The translations under genes and the position numbers were made by a program. Shown in pieces: positions 1 through 11,392 of a DNA stretch of 64,000 nucleotides (within the stretch, counting starts at the first letter, position 1; the number at the start of each line of letters is the position of its first letter). This stretch comes from Earliella scabrosa (Eukaryota > Basidiomycota > Agaricomycetes > Polyporales > Polyporaceae), in NCBI GenBank assembly GCA_022605405.1, contig JABYQQ010000038.1, positions 100,543 to 164,542 on the forward strand, given 5' to 3'. The notes beneath the pieces are model-generated. The model worked only from the letters and a program-made list of their open reading frames with translations, was not told the origin of the DNA and ran no database searches.

Positions 1-452
1 ACCGTCTCCTGTACAGGCTGCGCGCGTCTTGGCGATGAGAGTGCGGCGGCCTGTGCAAGTTTACACACCAGTTCCTGGATGGGGGTGCGGTCCACGTACG
101 GCTGGGGAACCCCACGAGTCGCCCTCACTTCGTATGTGCGACATGTAAGCTTGGTTGTGTAGAGTCTTAGAGACTGTACGACGGAGACTATGTAGGATGA
201 AGGTCAGCGACCAAGGGAAGTAGCGCCTAAGTTTGCTAATGAAAGTTGGAAGATCTAATCTTATCTAGCCATGGTTGGATGTAGGTTACTACAAGGTTAC
301 TAGATAGTAGAGACTACTTAGTAGAGTACAATGCGATTGATATTGGTATGTTACGACTTGAGCACCTATGAGGACCTGCTCGCTTGCTGGGTGCTGCAGT
401 ACAGCAGGCCGCGTCTCCCTGCTCTCAGGAGACGGCGAGCAACTTGGTTAGG
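1..452. other. Left edge, no gene recognised
   Basis: No open frame here resembles a known family, and the short frames overlap the 3' end of the DUF6533 gene. The part from about 200 to 330 is AT-richer and contains several CTAGAT/TAGTAGAG-like short repeats. This is probably the 3' flank of the minus-strand gene that ends at 453. Confidence 0.5.
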
Positions 453-2257
453 TCAACGAGCTCGAGCGCGCAAAGATGACTGCACAGTTGCGGTACTGCA
501 CTCTCCGAAGGTAGCTTCCGCCCCTCTCTCCCCGTCTGCTCCGGGACGTGCATGCACCATGCGCGTGGCGACCTCAGTCTCGTCACCTTCGTACCCGCTA
601 CGCTCGCTGGAGCGATGGGCAATGAAGCCTACGATTCGGGACTGGACGAAACTCGGCTTGGAGTCGATCATTAGGTCCATGCCCAGATGACTGAAGTTTG
701 TCGCAACTCTCAGTGTCCGGGTTCCGGATTCGTGAAGGTCGATCAAAAACCGGCCAATCATGATGGTGGTCAACCTGCAAATGATGGAGTTAGCTTTTAG
801 GTGATTGTAGCCAGGCGCAGCGCGGATATGTATAGCGGGTACATACGGAGCAGTGAACAAGGGGATCAAGCTGCCTTGGCCTTCGGAGAAGATCTGGACG
901 TGGGCATTGTTGAGAAGAAGGGGCATGATTCATCAGCAGCTAGACTGACCCCAAGTAACGTTAACGTTAGGTGAAGTATGTTCAACACAAGCAATATTCT
1001 GAGAAATGTGTGTCACCAGCCAGGCCTCAGCATGGCTTACCCATTGCATTTATAGAAAGGCGTACGAGAAGCAGAGAATACCTGTCCGATGCTCTCGTCA
1101 ACGTATGATGCGAGCGAACGAACGAGGGAAGGAACGAACCGTCGCAGTATAAGATACGAGGCAATGATCGAGCTCTCGCCATCGAGGGGCGAAGCGAACT
1201 GCGCGGAGTGTTGTACAATGTGATGGCAATGACTAACGCATCGGCGACAATCATGCAGACTCGCGAAATCACCGTAGCTAGAATATCGAGCTGTGTCAGG
1301 TGTGCCACACTGCTAACCACTGAGCGACAGGCCTGATTCTGACTGACAGCTATTGATGGGAAAATGTCGAGTTAGACGGTCACAGACGAGTCTCGAAACG
1401 AAGACCTACGTTACGGCTTGAGAAATGGTCCCGCCGTCCGTCGTGATGCAGCTCTCGATGGGGTCAACATAGCCAATGAAATGAATAACACTGTCGTGCC
1501 ACTGTTGATCCTTTATGAGTTGTACGAACTTATGCATCGACTGGCCACAGAACTCACGATATTAACGACTATAGGGATAACCGAGAAAACGAGCACAATG
1601 GTGGACATATACCAGTTTTTGCTCAGAGCGAACGCGCGGAGGGTGGAGAATGCTGTCATTCGATTCGCATGCAAGGTCACCTTCTGAAAGAATATGAAGA
1701 GAAGTCACTCACCAGCCCACGGAACCAGCTGTAGGATCAGGAGGACAACTATCGCCTTTTGAGCCCGATCACAGCTACGGCAGGGTTAACACTACTTTCG
1801 ACATCGACGCATGAGATGAATATACCTCTAGAGAAACAAAGCGGTCACTGAAGGCCCAGCATGGAGACAGAGAGAAATGTCTTACTTGGTCTGTGAAGAT
1901 GGGCAGATACAATGCCAGAGACATGGAATAATACGCAACGGCGGAATACTTGTTCAGGAAGTACAGACCGGCGGCTGTCGTGAAGGCCGGCTTCCAGAAA
2001 TATTCCACCTCACTACCAACCGTGATAACGGACTCATACAGAAGCAGCACTAGAAGCAACGACGTGAGAGACACTCCGGAAGAAGACCCTAGTATCTGAC
2101 GCACCGCCTGTTGCGACCCAACAATAGTTTTCAGTAAGTCTGCACTAACAGAGATTAGCCACCATGGGACTCATTGGAGCTAGAGTATATGTTCGGGGAT
2201 AACGCACGCTACACCGTACGCGGCCACCAGGTCACCGAAGTCTTCTGGTGAGGACAT
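453..2257 (-). CDS. DUF6533 domain multi-pass membrane protein
   Basis: This is a spliced gene of the basidiomycete DUF6533 family, multi-pass membrane proteins of unknown function found in many paralogs. The start at 2257 opens MSSPEDFGDLVAAYG. The exon at about 2104-1887 carries the DUF6533 signature (EVEYFWKPAF...LNKYSAVAYY). Later exons are 1683-1558 (STLRAFALSKNWYMS), one around 1320-1200 (ISRVCMIVADALVIAITL, the usual TM6-like segment), 998-950 (ILLVLNILHLTLTLLG), 893-847 and 774-453. The last three join in phase and give TTIMIGRFLIDLHES, a typical family ending. Introns at 949-894 and 846-775 have clean GTCAGT/CAG and GTATGT/CAG ends. Exon borders between 1886 and 1714 and between 1200 and 999 are not settled. 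No function should be inferred beyond membrane location. Confidence 0.8.
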
Positions 2258-3236
2258 TGCAATGCCAACAGTAGATGGGAGATGTTCTGAGGTGTTGTGA
2301 GAAGCAGTATCCTGTATATATAGACTTCCTCCGAGCCTGAGGTTCTCTGTTGCTCGCTGCCCAAGCAACCATCCGAGGACCGCATCTTACGACCCGCTCG
2401 ATCTTCTGAGACCAACCTCTCTTGAGTGTATTTGCTTGAGTCACAGCCACGGCGACCGCCGGTGACAGAGACGCTGCGGGAGGCAATGAGTGTGAGGAGG
2501 ATAGATAGGCAGATTCGTCGTCGCATGTAAGAGACTGCTATCCATGGAGACCCGTGATTTCCAACAGCTACATGGTGACGTTGAAACGTTGAACCTTGAA
2601 CATCGTGTCTGAAGTCACCAATGGGGCCCCTTCGAAGCTGTCATTGTAATGACAGACTTACCGCAATCTCAAGTTGCCGGAGCTAGAGCTTCCACATCAC
2701 AGAGCTTGGCTTGTATTGAGCTACTGATCATAGGGACTTCTATAGCTGCCTCCGAGAGATGGACTCAATGTACACCCGTAGCACTGTTTGACTCGCAGTC
2801 CGCTACTAGTAGAACCTCTAGCTTGGCTACATGATGGCGGTCATAGTCTTGACTGGAGAGTGAAGATTTAAAACGTCACAACTCACTTGTGACCTTCCGG
2901 CAGGGGGTGAGGCAGGCTTCGGGGTCACCGAACGGCGAGCGGTGCGGTTCGGACCAAGGAGGTTGAGGGTATGGGCGGCGAGTGCAGTCAACGCGAAGCA
3001 GCGCATTGTGTCTCTACAGACATTCCCACTCGATTCATCATCGCAGCCTCGAAGGTACCGTGGATCGGTGCAGGTGGGTCTGTTGTCAATGTCAGACGCA
3101 AGTTGCAACTCGTCGGACAAGTTTGGACCGGACGGCCAGGCGTCAAACGTGAGGCGGCAGATCGGGCCGGAGGAGAGGAAGGAAGCATCTGGGCAGGAGA
3201 CATGTCCGACTTTGGGGTTGGCGTCGGTCCACCAGC
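2258..3236. other. Intergenic region between divergent genes
   Basis: This lies between the divergently transcribed DUF6533 gene (-) and the carboxypeptidase-like gene (+), so it should hold both promoters. The frames open here have no recognisable product. No clear TATA box was picked out. Confidence 0.5.
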
Positions 3237-5322
3237 ATGTTCTGGCTCTCGGTCGTCTCTCTCGCCTCTGCCGCTCTTTGCTATGCCTCCTTCGTCCCAT
3301 CTGTCGACCAGACGCCTCTAGGCGGGTACCAGGGCGACAGCCACCGCGTACTCAGGCGATACGCTCTCCAGGGACGAAATATCCAAGAGGTGGTACGGGC
3401 AGCAGAGGTGCGTACGCTACGCTATACATCACTCTTTCTTGCACTCAACCAGGAGCTCAGCTCGCTCACGGCCGCATATGGACCGCAAGCTCCTCCCACG
3501 TTGACGTCCTCTTCGACGACGCCGAGCAGAAGCTGGGCATTCCCCTGCCAGAGGCCGGCACCCTCCCGCTCTCCCGCCCCGAGCACCTCGCCTCCTCATA
3601 CGGCAACTGGAACCTCACCTCGCTCTCGAACACGACCTACCATGCGTTCTACCACCCCCTGTCCGAGATCGAGAACTTCATGGACGACCTCGCGACCGCC
3701 CACCCGTCTCTCGTCCAGCTCGTCCCGCTCGGGCACTCGGGCGAGGGCAGGGAGATGGTCGGCCTCAGGATCTCCAAGGACGCCCCACCACCGTCTCTGT
3801 CTCTGTCCTTGCAGAGCGGCCGGCCGTCCAGCACGAAGAAGCTCGGGTTCGTGATCACGGGCGCGCAGCACGCACGCGAGGTCGGTGCGCCCTCCTCCTG
3901 GTCTGGTCGGCAGCAGTGAGATGGCTCCGTGTGCTAATTATGGGCTCGTGCTCCACGTCCCCTCTCTCTCCCTCCCCGCAGTGGATCGCGACCTCCACCG
4001 CGCTCTATCTCGCCCACTCGCTCGTCGCAGATAGGGCCGAGCAGTTCTCTCTGTCGTCTTGGCTCGACTACTTTGTGAGTGCTGCCTTCCATGTTGGACT
4101 GCGTGCGGTGGTGCCCATGGCATGCTAGGACTTCTACATCATCCCCGTACCGAATCCCGACGGCTACGTGCACACGTGGAAAGAGGACCGGTTCTGGTGA
4201 GTCTAGGCCTTTGCGAGGAGCGGAGCGAAACTTATCCCGCCCCTCAGGTACAAGAATAGGCAGAATATCGGCCCCGATGAGAAGTGCATAGGGATTGACA
4301 TGAACAGGTCAGTCCACGCACCAAACACTCCCTCTTTGCTCGTCGTCAGCTGAATCATTGCGTTCCAGGAACTGGGTAGGCGGATGATGAGTATTCGAGC
4401 TGGTGCAGACGTTCACCGCGTATGGCTCCCCAGGGTCACAAGTGGAAGTCAAAGTCGCGTCTTCCCGCGTTCGACGCGACGGAAGACGAAGACGAAGACG
4501 AAGATGAGAATGGGGTCTTCGAGGCCGGCCGAGGTGCGAACGCGGACCCGTGCTCGACCTGGTATCCCGGCCACCGTCCGTTCGAGGCGCCGGAGGTAAA
4601 CAACATCGCCAACTTCATCACCACCCTCCCGTCGCTCAAGGCGTTCGTCGACTTGCGGAGCTACGGCCAGATGCGTGCGTAGCTCTCTACCCTCTTCACC
4701 CTGTGTCTGACGGTGGGCGATGATACGCAGTGTCCACGCCGTTCTCGTGGTCGTGCAAGAAGACCCCGAAGGACGCCGAGGACCAGCTCGAGGCTGCGCT
4801 CGGGGCTGCACATGCCATCAAGGAGGTTCATGGCACCGTGTTCACTGTCAGTATACCACATCATTCAAGTTGCATCCCCTGCTGACAGATTCCCGCCTGC
4901 CCCCAGGCCGGCAGCCTCTGCGAGCAACTGTACAAGTGCGTTTTCGGCCTTGGCGCGTGGAATGGCTGATCAATGACATCATTGTGGTTTCGTTACAGAG
5001 CGTCGGGGAATGTTGTAGACTACATGTACGCCAAGGCCGGCATCAAGTTCTCGTACTCTGTGCACCTCCGCGACACTGGCACGGTGAGTGGCCATCTCAT
5101 CGGGCCGCTACGCTGTGCGCTCCGTGACTCACGAAAGGCCCGCTCGCTCGCTCGTGCAGTACGGCTTCTCCCTGCCTGCCGAGTGGATCCGGCCCGTGGG
5201 CGAGGAGACAGCGAACATGGTCGGCTTCCTCGCGAGATTCATCTCGAAGAAAAAGTGTGAGCACGAGCTTGGAGCCCTCCGCGCGTATATCATCTCGTTG
5301 ACCCTTGTTTCTGCTGCAGAAT
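3237..5322 (+). CDS. Ecm14-like inactive metallocarboxypeptidase (M14A)
   Basis: Peptidase family M14A protein of about 462 residues with a secretory signal (FWLSVVSLASAALCYA). Exons: 3237-3407, 3461-3880, 3982-4074, 4129-4196, 4248-4307, 4369-4375, 4434-4674, 4731-4846, 4907-4935, 4999-5083, 5160-5256, then 5320-5322. The prosegment ends near residue 150. Zinc motif HARE-W spans an intron, NPDGY and DMNRNW follow, then CSTWYPG and LRDTGTYGFSLP. Two key positions are altered. The third zinc ligand (His in a normal IHSYSQ-type motif) is Arg in DLRSYGQ, and the general base Glu (FELRDTG) is His in SVHLRDTG. This matches the Ecm14 class of pseudo-carboxypeptidases, but with an extra lost ligand. 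Exon 6 is only 7 bases. The stop codon is split (T at 5256 + AA) if the GTGAGC donor is used. Using GTGTGA two bases upstream would add about 17 residues. Confidence 0.88.
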
Positions 5323-6939
5323 CTACGGAATTATGAGGCTGAGCTGCTCTGGGTTTCCGTATCTGTGTCTCGCGCCGTCTTGATCCTCCTCCCTGTCTTG
5401 CTTGTGCATTGCTGTCACTGTTGCGGTCCCTGTACGATTCCGTCATCGCTGTAAGAATATACTTACTGTTGTACCGCTGGACAGCCGGACCGCCCGCAGT
5501 GCCTTCCGCTCCGTTCCAAAGCCCCTGTCGCCGAAGACACAGCCTCAAATTCCCCTTTCACAAGCCCACAATTGGAGGCGCGGCGCTCCGGATGAGCGCA
5601 CACTTCCACATGCAACTGCCGTTCACTGGACGGGTGAATCACTGTCCCATCCACTAGCGGTATGTGATATCTATCACTGACCACAAAGGCGACGGATCCT
5701 GACGTTCTGCCAGAGCGCACAGGTGCTCGGGGAATGGATGTGCGAGCGGGCACTGTCCGAGTCGGATGTACAGTTTGCAGAAGCGACCGCCTCTGGGACC
5801 AAGTCCGTGAGCCTTCGTTAGAGCGCTCCGGATAAATAACGTGGCAGAGACGACCCTGTCGATCAAGACACCATCGGCGCTGGTGCCTGCATCGGAGACG
5901 ACTCGAGGTTCAGTAGGGAGCGGCGGTCTCTCCACACCGCGCCCACGCGTGTGGGCGGGCAGGCTAGGCTAGCATTGCCCCACTCTCCGAAAGTCTCGAC
6001 TGCTGCATGCATCAAGCATCATGCTGGGAAGAAGGCAGTCTGCGTAGCAGACGGGAGAAGCCCTGCGGGAGCTTTGAGGAGCTTGGACAATGTCAAGGTG
6101 GGAGCGTGGCGTACAGGAGCCGGGGGGCTAGAGTAGGGCTAGCACCGTGTAGCACTCTCGGAGACTGGAGTGGTGGACAGGTGGGCAGGACTCGGGCTTG
6201 GGGCGAATGGTCACCGGTCATGCATTCATGGACTACTGAGAGCGCGTCGGGAAAGGAACGCGCTCGTGGGTCGACTAGGGGTGCGAGTTGTGGCGAGATG
6301 CATGAGGAGGGATTTGGGCCGAGCCTGTCGGGTTGGAAGGGGGTATGAGTGACTCTCCCCGATGCACGGTGCAGGCGCGAGGTATTTGGCTCTAGGATTC
6401 GCCGACGCGAGGGAGCTCGAGGCTGGTGGTGTTGTCCGCGAAGGTTGGGAGCATGGCCCACACGCGCGAGGCCGAAGATCGACGTCATGGAGCGCGTCCT
6501 GAGATTCCTGAGCTTACGGGATGGCGGTACCGGTCGGTTAGCCGGTTATCATCCATTCGAGGGAGAATGTAACCCCCCTTGTCCGGGAAAATGGCAGCCA
6601 AACTGGGACGGGCGGCGGCGTGGGTGAGGGGTGTGGCGTGGGCGGGGGCGCTCTGTCGGGCGTTGGAGGGTTGGGCTTGGGAGGGACCGAGGGCGGACAT
6701 GGGCCAAAAGCGGGATGGCGAGCGAAGAGAGCGACAGGGCTGGGAAGCAGCGTCTAAGCCAGGTCTAAGCCGAGAAGCAGTGGCCGCAATGTTGGCCATG
6801 AGCGCATCCTCGGCTGGCGTCTCTCCGTGTTCAAAACTATAGCCTCCGTCCCCAGCTCTCGTCCGCCCTCTGCTCATCCAGATCCCATCCCACTCTCTTC
6901 CTCGACGCGGCCCCCTCCCGCCTCCGCTCAGAGCCCGCC
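5323..6939. other. GC-rich intergenic region
   Basis: About 1.6 kb between the carboxypeptidase-like gene and the amidase. Frames on both strands are Arg/Gly/Pro-rich artefacts of GC content with no family resemblance. The last 150 bases are pyrimidine-rich (CTCTCC tracts just before 6940), as is common at basidiomycete transcription starts, so this segment probably holds the amidase promoter. Confidence 0.5.
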
Positions 6940-9157
6940 ATGCTCTCCTTCTTCACCCATCGCACCGATTGGTCCGTCCTCTTCCTCCCTCTAGACGCTG
7001 GCGCGAGCGCGGCGGGCATCCGGCATGCCCACCGCTCTCACACCTCCATCTTAACACCACCTTCCCAGTCCGTCGCTAACGTTCTACTTGACAGCCTCAG
7101 AAAGCGGCGCGAGCTTCGCAACAAGCTCGACGCTCTTCCCGCCGTCTACCACTCTCCTTCTACCGATCCCGATTCCAAGATTCTCGCCCTCTCCCTCTCG
7201 CAGCTCGTCTCTGCCTGTGACGACCGCTCGCTCGCGCCGACAGACGTGCTCGAGGCGTACGGGAAACGCTGTCTTCTCGCACATGAGGCTACCAACTGCT
7301 TAGCTGACGTTTTCCTCGACGAGGCCGAGGCTACCTCCTCGCTCGCCGCCTCTACACCACACAGACCGCTTCACGGCGTACCGATCACGCTCAAGGACTG
7401 CATCGACATCGCGGGACACGACACAACCCTCGGCTACTCCGCACACGTCGGACACCCCGCGCAGCAGTCTGCGCCGATCGTGCGACTGCTCAGGGATGCC
7501 GGCGGGCTCGTGCACGCAAAGACGACCCTCCCCACCGGCTGTCTCTCCTTCGAAGTCTCCTCCGACCTCTTTGGCACGACCACAAACCCCCACAACCCCG
7601 CCTTCTCCCCCGGCGCGTCCTCCGGCGGCGGCGCTGCCCTCCTCGCCTCCCAGGGCAGCATGATTGAGATCGGCACCGACCTGGGCGGCAGCACCCGCTA
7701 TCCTGCAGCCTACTGTGGTCTCTACACCGTCAAGGGTTCCGCCGGCCGCTTTCCGAGCCACGGCAGCGTCTCGTGCATGCCGGGCCTCGAAGCCGTCCCC
7801 ACCATCACCGCGCCCATCGCCCGCACCCTCGACGATCTCGAGGAGTTCTGGCGGCGCGTGCTGAGCATGAAGCCCTGGGAATACGACCACACCGTCAGTT
7901 CCTCTCGCGGCCGGTGGCGTATCTCAGACTCCTGCTCACGCTTCTAGGGCCCCCCCTTCTGTATTAGTGCGTCCCAATACCCTGGCGGCCGGCCGACGTC
8001 GCGGCTAGCGGGCGGAAACTCAAATTCGGGCTCCTCATGGACGACGGTGAGCGCGCCGCGCTGCCCACTTGACCCCAGGCGCTGACGCACGCACGCTGCG
8101 CGCAGGTGTCATTCCCCCGACGCCTGCAGCGACTCGCGCACTCCGCGAGGTCGCGAGCGCGCTCGCAAAGCAGGGCCACGAGGTTGCACCATTGTGAGTT
8201 GAACCACACCGTCGTGCGCCAGGCTGCTCAACGTCATACGCGACGGCACACAGCTACCCGCCGAGCCCGCTCGAGGGACTCAAGATCGGCTACCAGCTCA
8301 TGTTCTCCGAAGGCGGTGGGTGCGCGCTCCCTAGTCCTCTCCCGCCCGCCGTGCTCACGCCCGTCCCTTGCCTTGCTTTGCCCCTGCCAGCGGCGTCCGT
8401 GACGGGCCCCCTCCGCCCCGGCGAGCACATCTCGCCCGCACTGCGCACCGTGCGCACGATCCTCCGCCTCCCGCACTGGTTCAAGCGGCTACACGCCGCG
8501 CTCCTCCGCTGGCTCTCGCGCCCCCGCGGGCGCAACGACGCCTGGGCCGCGCTGCTCGAGGTCTTCCACCCCAAGAGCGCGCGCGAGGAGCGCAAGCTTG
8601 TGGTGGAGCGCGACGCGTACCGTGCGGCGTGGCACGAGGCGTGGCGTAGGGAGGGGCTCGACTTTGTTCTTGCGCCGCCGCACGCGCTGCCTGCGATGCC
8701 GGTCGACCCGGCCGCGAGCGACCGGGCGACCTTGGTGTCGGCTAACTACTCGTTCCTCTACAACGTCGTACGTCCCACCCTTCTCTTCACTTTTCCCTCT
8801 TCCCTTGCCCATCCCCCTTCATTTTCTCTCGTACCTGGCGGCAACAGTCCCATCCTGACCGACTCCTCTCGCCTGCAGCTCGACTACGCAGCGGGCGTGC
8901 TCCCCGTGGGGCACGTCGACCGTGCGCGGGACGGCTACGACGCGGACTTCCGGGCGGGGGCGCGGTATAGGGCGATGAACGACGTCGCGCGGGCGGTGCA
9001 CGACCTGTACGACGCGGACGCGATGCACGGGTTGCCGCTCGCGGTGCAGGTCGTCGCGGGCCGGTTCGAGGAGGAGAAGGTCCTTGCGGGGATGCGCGTC
9101 GTCGAGCGCGCGATGTGGGATGCGGGGAAGGGGTTTGAGGGCGCGCGGGCGGTGTGA
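6940..9157 (+). CDS. Amidase (amidase-signature family)
   Basis: Amidase-signature hydrolase of about 571 residues, predicted to cleave carboxamides or fatty-acid amides; the substrate cannot be told. Exons: 6940-6971, 7095-7893, 7968-8046, 8106-8193, 8254-8315, 8391-8767, 8879-9157. The Ser-cisSer-Lys triad is visible: Lys in GVPITLKDC, cis-Ser in GASSGGGAALLAS and nucleophile Ser in GTDLGGSTRYPAAYCG. The C-terminal part contains the expected GLDFVLAPPHALPAMP and VLPVGHVD segments. The first exon (MLSFFTHRTD) joins CLRKRRELRNKL. This intron is 123 bases, a multiple of three and free of stops, so an unspliced isoform would stay in frame. No signal peptide is seen. The gene stands alone, with a CT/GT-rich simple stretch after the stop (9160-9350). 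Confidence 0.93.
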
Positions 9158-9852
9158 GCGTGTGGTGGTGTGGTGTGCGGTGGTGTGCCGGGTCTCTGGC
9201 TCTGGCTCTGGCTCTTTCGATCTGTCTCCGTCGTTCTCTGGTCGTGCTCTCCGAGTTTTTCTCTCCCTCTCTATCTCTGCGTCTGCAGCTCTCTCTCTCT
9301 TCGCTCTCACAACCTGTCTCGTCTCGTCTCGGCTCATACTCATACTGTAGGTCGCTTATTCTCAGCGTGGTGGTGGTGCGTGTCACTGTCTGTATGACCT
9401 AGTGCTTTGTAGCCGCATTCGCGTACTTAATCCGTCCCCCACCCCACCCCACCCCACCCTCGTGTATTTTTACGATGCCGGTCCGTGTTGTACAACAGAC
9501 GTTATGCCACATTTGCGTGTCATTCTGACGTTTCTGGGCCGCCGCCCGGATAGGGACGAGGACGTCATCCTTGCACGCTCGCTTGAGATGTCAGAGGACA
9601 TAAGGAATGGAGGCGTACGACTCCGACTCGACCGCGATAGAGTGGACTACCGTGTGCCAACAGATCGCGCGGGACGGTGCTCTGCCTGCAAGTTCAGCGC
9701 TCAGCGCTCAGCCATGGCGCCCACCGACCTCTCGCATGCAGCAACCGAGTTGTCTTTCTTGTGCGCGGGAGAGGCGCCACGGGAACCTCCTCCACTGACG
9801 GATCAATCTGTACTCACTCGTAAGCCGCGGACGCGAAGGAGATCGCGCCGCT
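9158..9852. other. Amidase 3' flank with simple repeats
   Basis: The region contains TCTGGC/TGGCTC and CTCTCT-rich stretches (9190-9350) and a short CCCCA pentanucleotide array near 9438-9461. Nothing gene-like is supported. Confidence 0.5.
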
Positions 9853-10150
9853 AGCCACGCCCGGTGAAAAATCCGTCTGCGCCCCTCCGCCGCTATCTGC
9901 CACGATAGGCCAGATGTCAAACTATCTGCCAATTTCCGCCGGTGGATGCGGGGGCGTCAGAACTTCGTGCAAACGTGAGACAAGACAAGTAAGTTGACGC
10001 TCGTTTTGCTCTAACTTGGCTCTAACGCTCGCTCATTTGACATGTCCTGGCCATTGACCTGCTCCCTCAAGACAAACCCAATGACGAGCGCCCGTGCTCT
10101 GACACTGTCTCGAGCACGATGATGATGTCATCGCGCGCGGACTTGCTACA

Positions 10151-10421
10151 TACTGTACCATTTCGATCTATTCGACCAGTCACGCGTCACAGGCCGTGAA
10201 TTTGGTCGAATTTTGCCCCCGTGTCACCGGTCACAGGAGGGATGGTCGAATGCGCCCTCCGGGCGCCTATCGGCCCTGGTGGCGGCGCGCTGTCGCGCGC
10301 CCTCAGCTGGCCGAATTCGACCGCCGTGTCACAGGTCACCGGCCGGTTGGTCGAATTGGGCCATCCATTTGCCCGTGTCACGCGTCACAGGCCTGGTCGA
10401 ATAGATCGAAATGGTACAGTA
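10151..10421. mobile_element. Nested Tc1/mariner-type MITE
   Basis: A 267-bp element (10153-10419) bounded by perfect 27-bp inverted repeats (left 10153-10179, starting CTGTACCATTTCGATC; right 10393-10419) and flanked on both sides by TA. This is the pattern of a Tc1/mariner miniature element. Inside, the word pair GTGTCAC..GGTCAC with GGTCGAAT recurs about four times in both orientations, so the whole element can fold back on itself. It lies within the larger element at 9860-11141. Confidence 0.8.
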
Positions 10422-10598
10422 TGTGCACGCGCGCCGTCGCCCTCCTCTCGCTTCTTTCACTATTACCATCATCTTGCTCTACCGTCCTCCCACTAATGTT
10501 CCCTCGCCCTGTCAGCCGCATATATTAGGTGAGCACTTCTCTATAAGTATAAGTCATTGATTGTATTAGGAGAGCGATAGTAGGGAGAAGGGGACGGG

Positions 10599-10675
10599 GC
10601 GGGGATGGGCGGGGATGGACGGGGTGGGGATGGACGGGGTGGGGATGGACGGGGCGGGGATGGACGGGGCGGGTG
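10599..10675 (+). repeat. 15-bp minisatellite (GGGGATGGACGGGGT)n
   Basis: Four to five tandem copies of a 15-base unit, GGGGATGGACGGGGT, with a T/C change in the last position. They lie inside the 1.28-kb transposon. The G-rich strand could form quadruplexes. No coding role is evident. Confidence 0.85.
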
Positions 10676-11392
10676 CAGGCATGAGTTGCAGGTGGCATGG
10701 CACGGTGTTGGGAGGGGGCCCTGGAGGGAGACGACGACGAGCCGTTGAGACACAGAGGCAAGAGGGCGGGAACGGCGGGCGCGCGGCGAGGCAGGGAGCG
10801 GGGCGCGGCGCGGACGGAGAGCACCAGGGCAGAGGGCATAGGAGGGGCGGGGCGCGATAGGCGCAGACGTCGGCCGCGATGTACCGTATACGTAGCTAAA
10901 TTTGGGAATACCAGCCGACGTCCGCCCTACCAAATGCGATGAGAACCAAGTGCGCCCGTAAACCTACCGTGGCGGAAATTGGCAGAAGGATTGGCAGGCT
11001 GGCGGAGAGATGCAGACGGTGGCAGAATAGCGCAGATCTCATCTGCGCCATTGCATGTTTTTCTGCCATTCTCCGCCGCGATAGGCCACTGCAGAAATAT
11101 GCAGATATTGGCGGAGGGTGGCAGAGGCATTTTTCACCGGGAGCCACGGCTGGAGAACGTCGTCGAGGAGACAGCACTCTATGTCGCTGTCGGCGTCGAA
11201 TCCCGAACACGTCGGCGTTCCGTCTGGAGGAGTGGAGACGGCCGTGGCGCGCAAAGGCTAGTTCTCTCGCCCCTTCGAACCCACCGCTAGTACTGCTACA
11301 TACACGCTGATATACAACCATTTACAGCCGTGGACAGGGCACTTGCACCGCGGGGCCCGTCCGACGGCCCCTGCCGGTGGTGGTGCAGCGCA

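Larger units (their letters stand above)
9853..11148. mobile_element. Non-autonomous DNA transposon with 7-bp target duplication
   Basis: The element runs from 9860 to 11141. Its ends are perfect 13-bp inverted repeats (CCCGGTGAAAAAT at the left, ATTTTTCACCGGG at the right). It is flanked by a direct 7-bp duplication AGCCACG (9853-9859 and 11142-11148). Beyond the perfect repeat, the arms keep imperfect inverted similarity for about 85 bases, including CTGCCAATTTCCGCC near 9927 against GGCGGAAATTGGCAG near 10970. GGCAG/GGCGGA motifs recur through the right arm (10970-11130) like subterminal repeats. No transposase frame is present, so it must be mobilised in trans. A hAT-like origin is possible but hAT usually makes 8 bp. 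It contains a nested miniature element and a minisatellite. Confidence 0.8.

Noticed and set aside
2942..3919. A 325-codon plus frame taken as one gene
   Set aside because: Only its second half is coding (exon 2 of the carboxypeptidase-like gene). The first half lies in the promoter and in another frame of exon 1 plus the intron.
10560..10900. Proline/arginine-rich frames in the minisatellite as a repeat protein
   Set aside because: The frames come from the G-rich minisatellite inside a transposon and lack a start context or homology.
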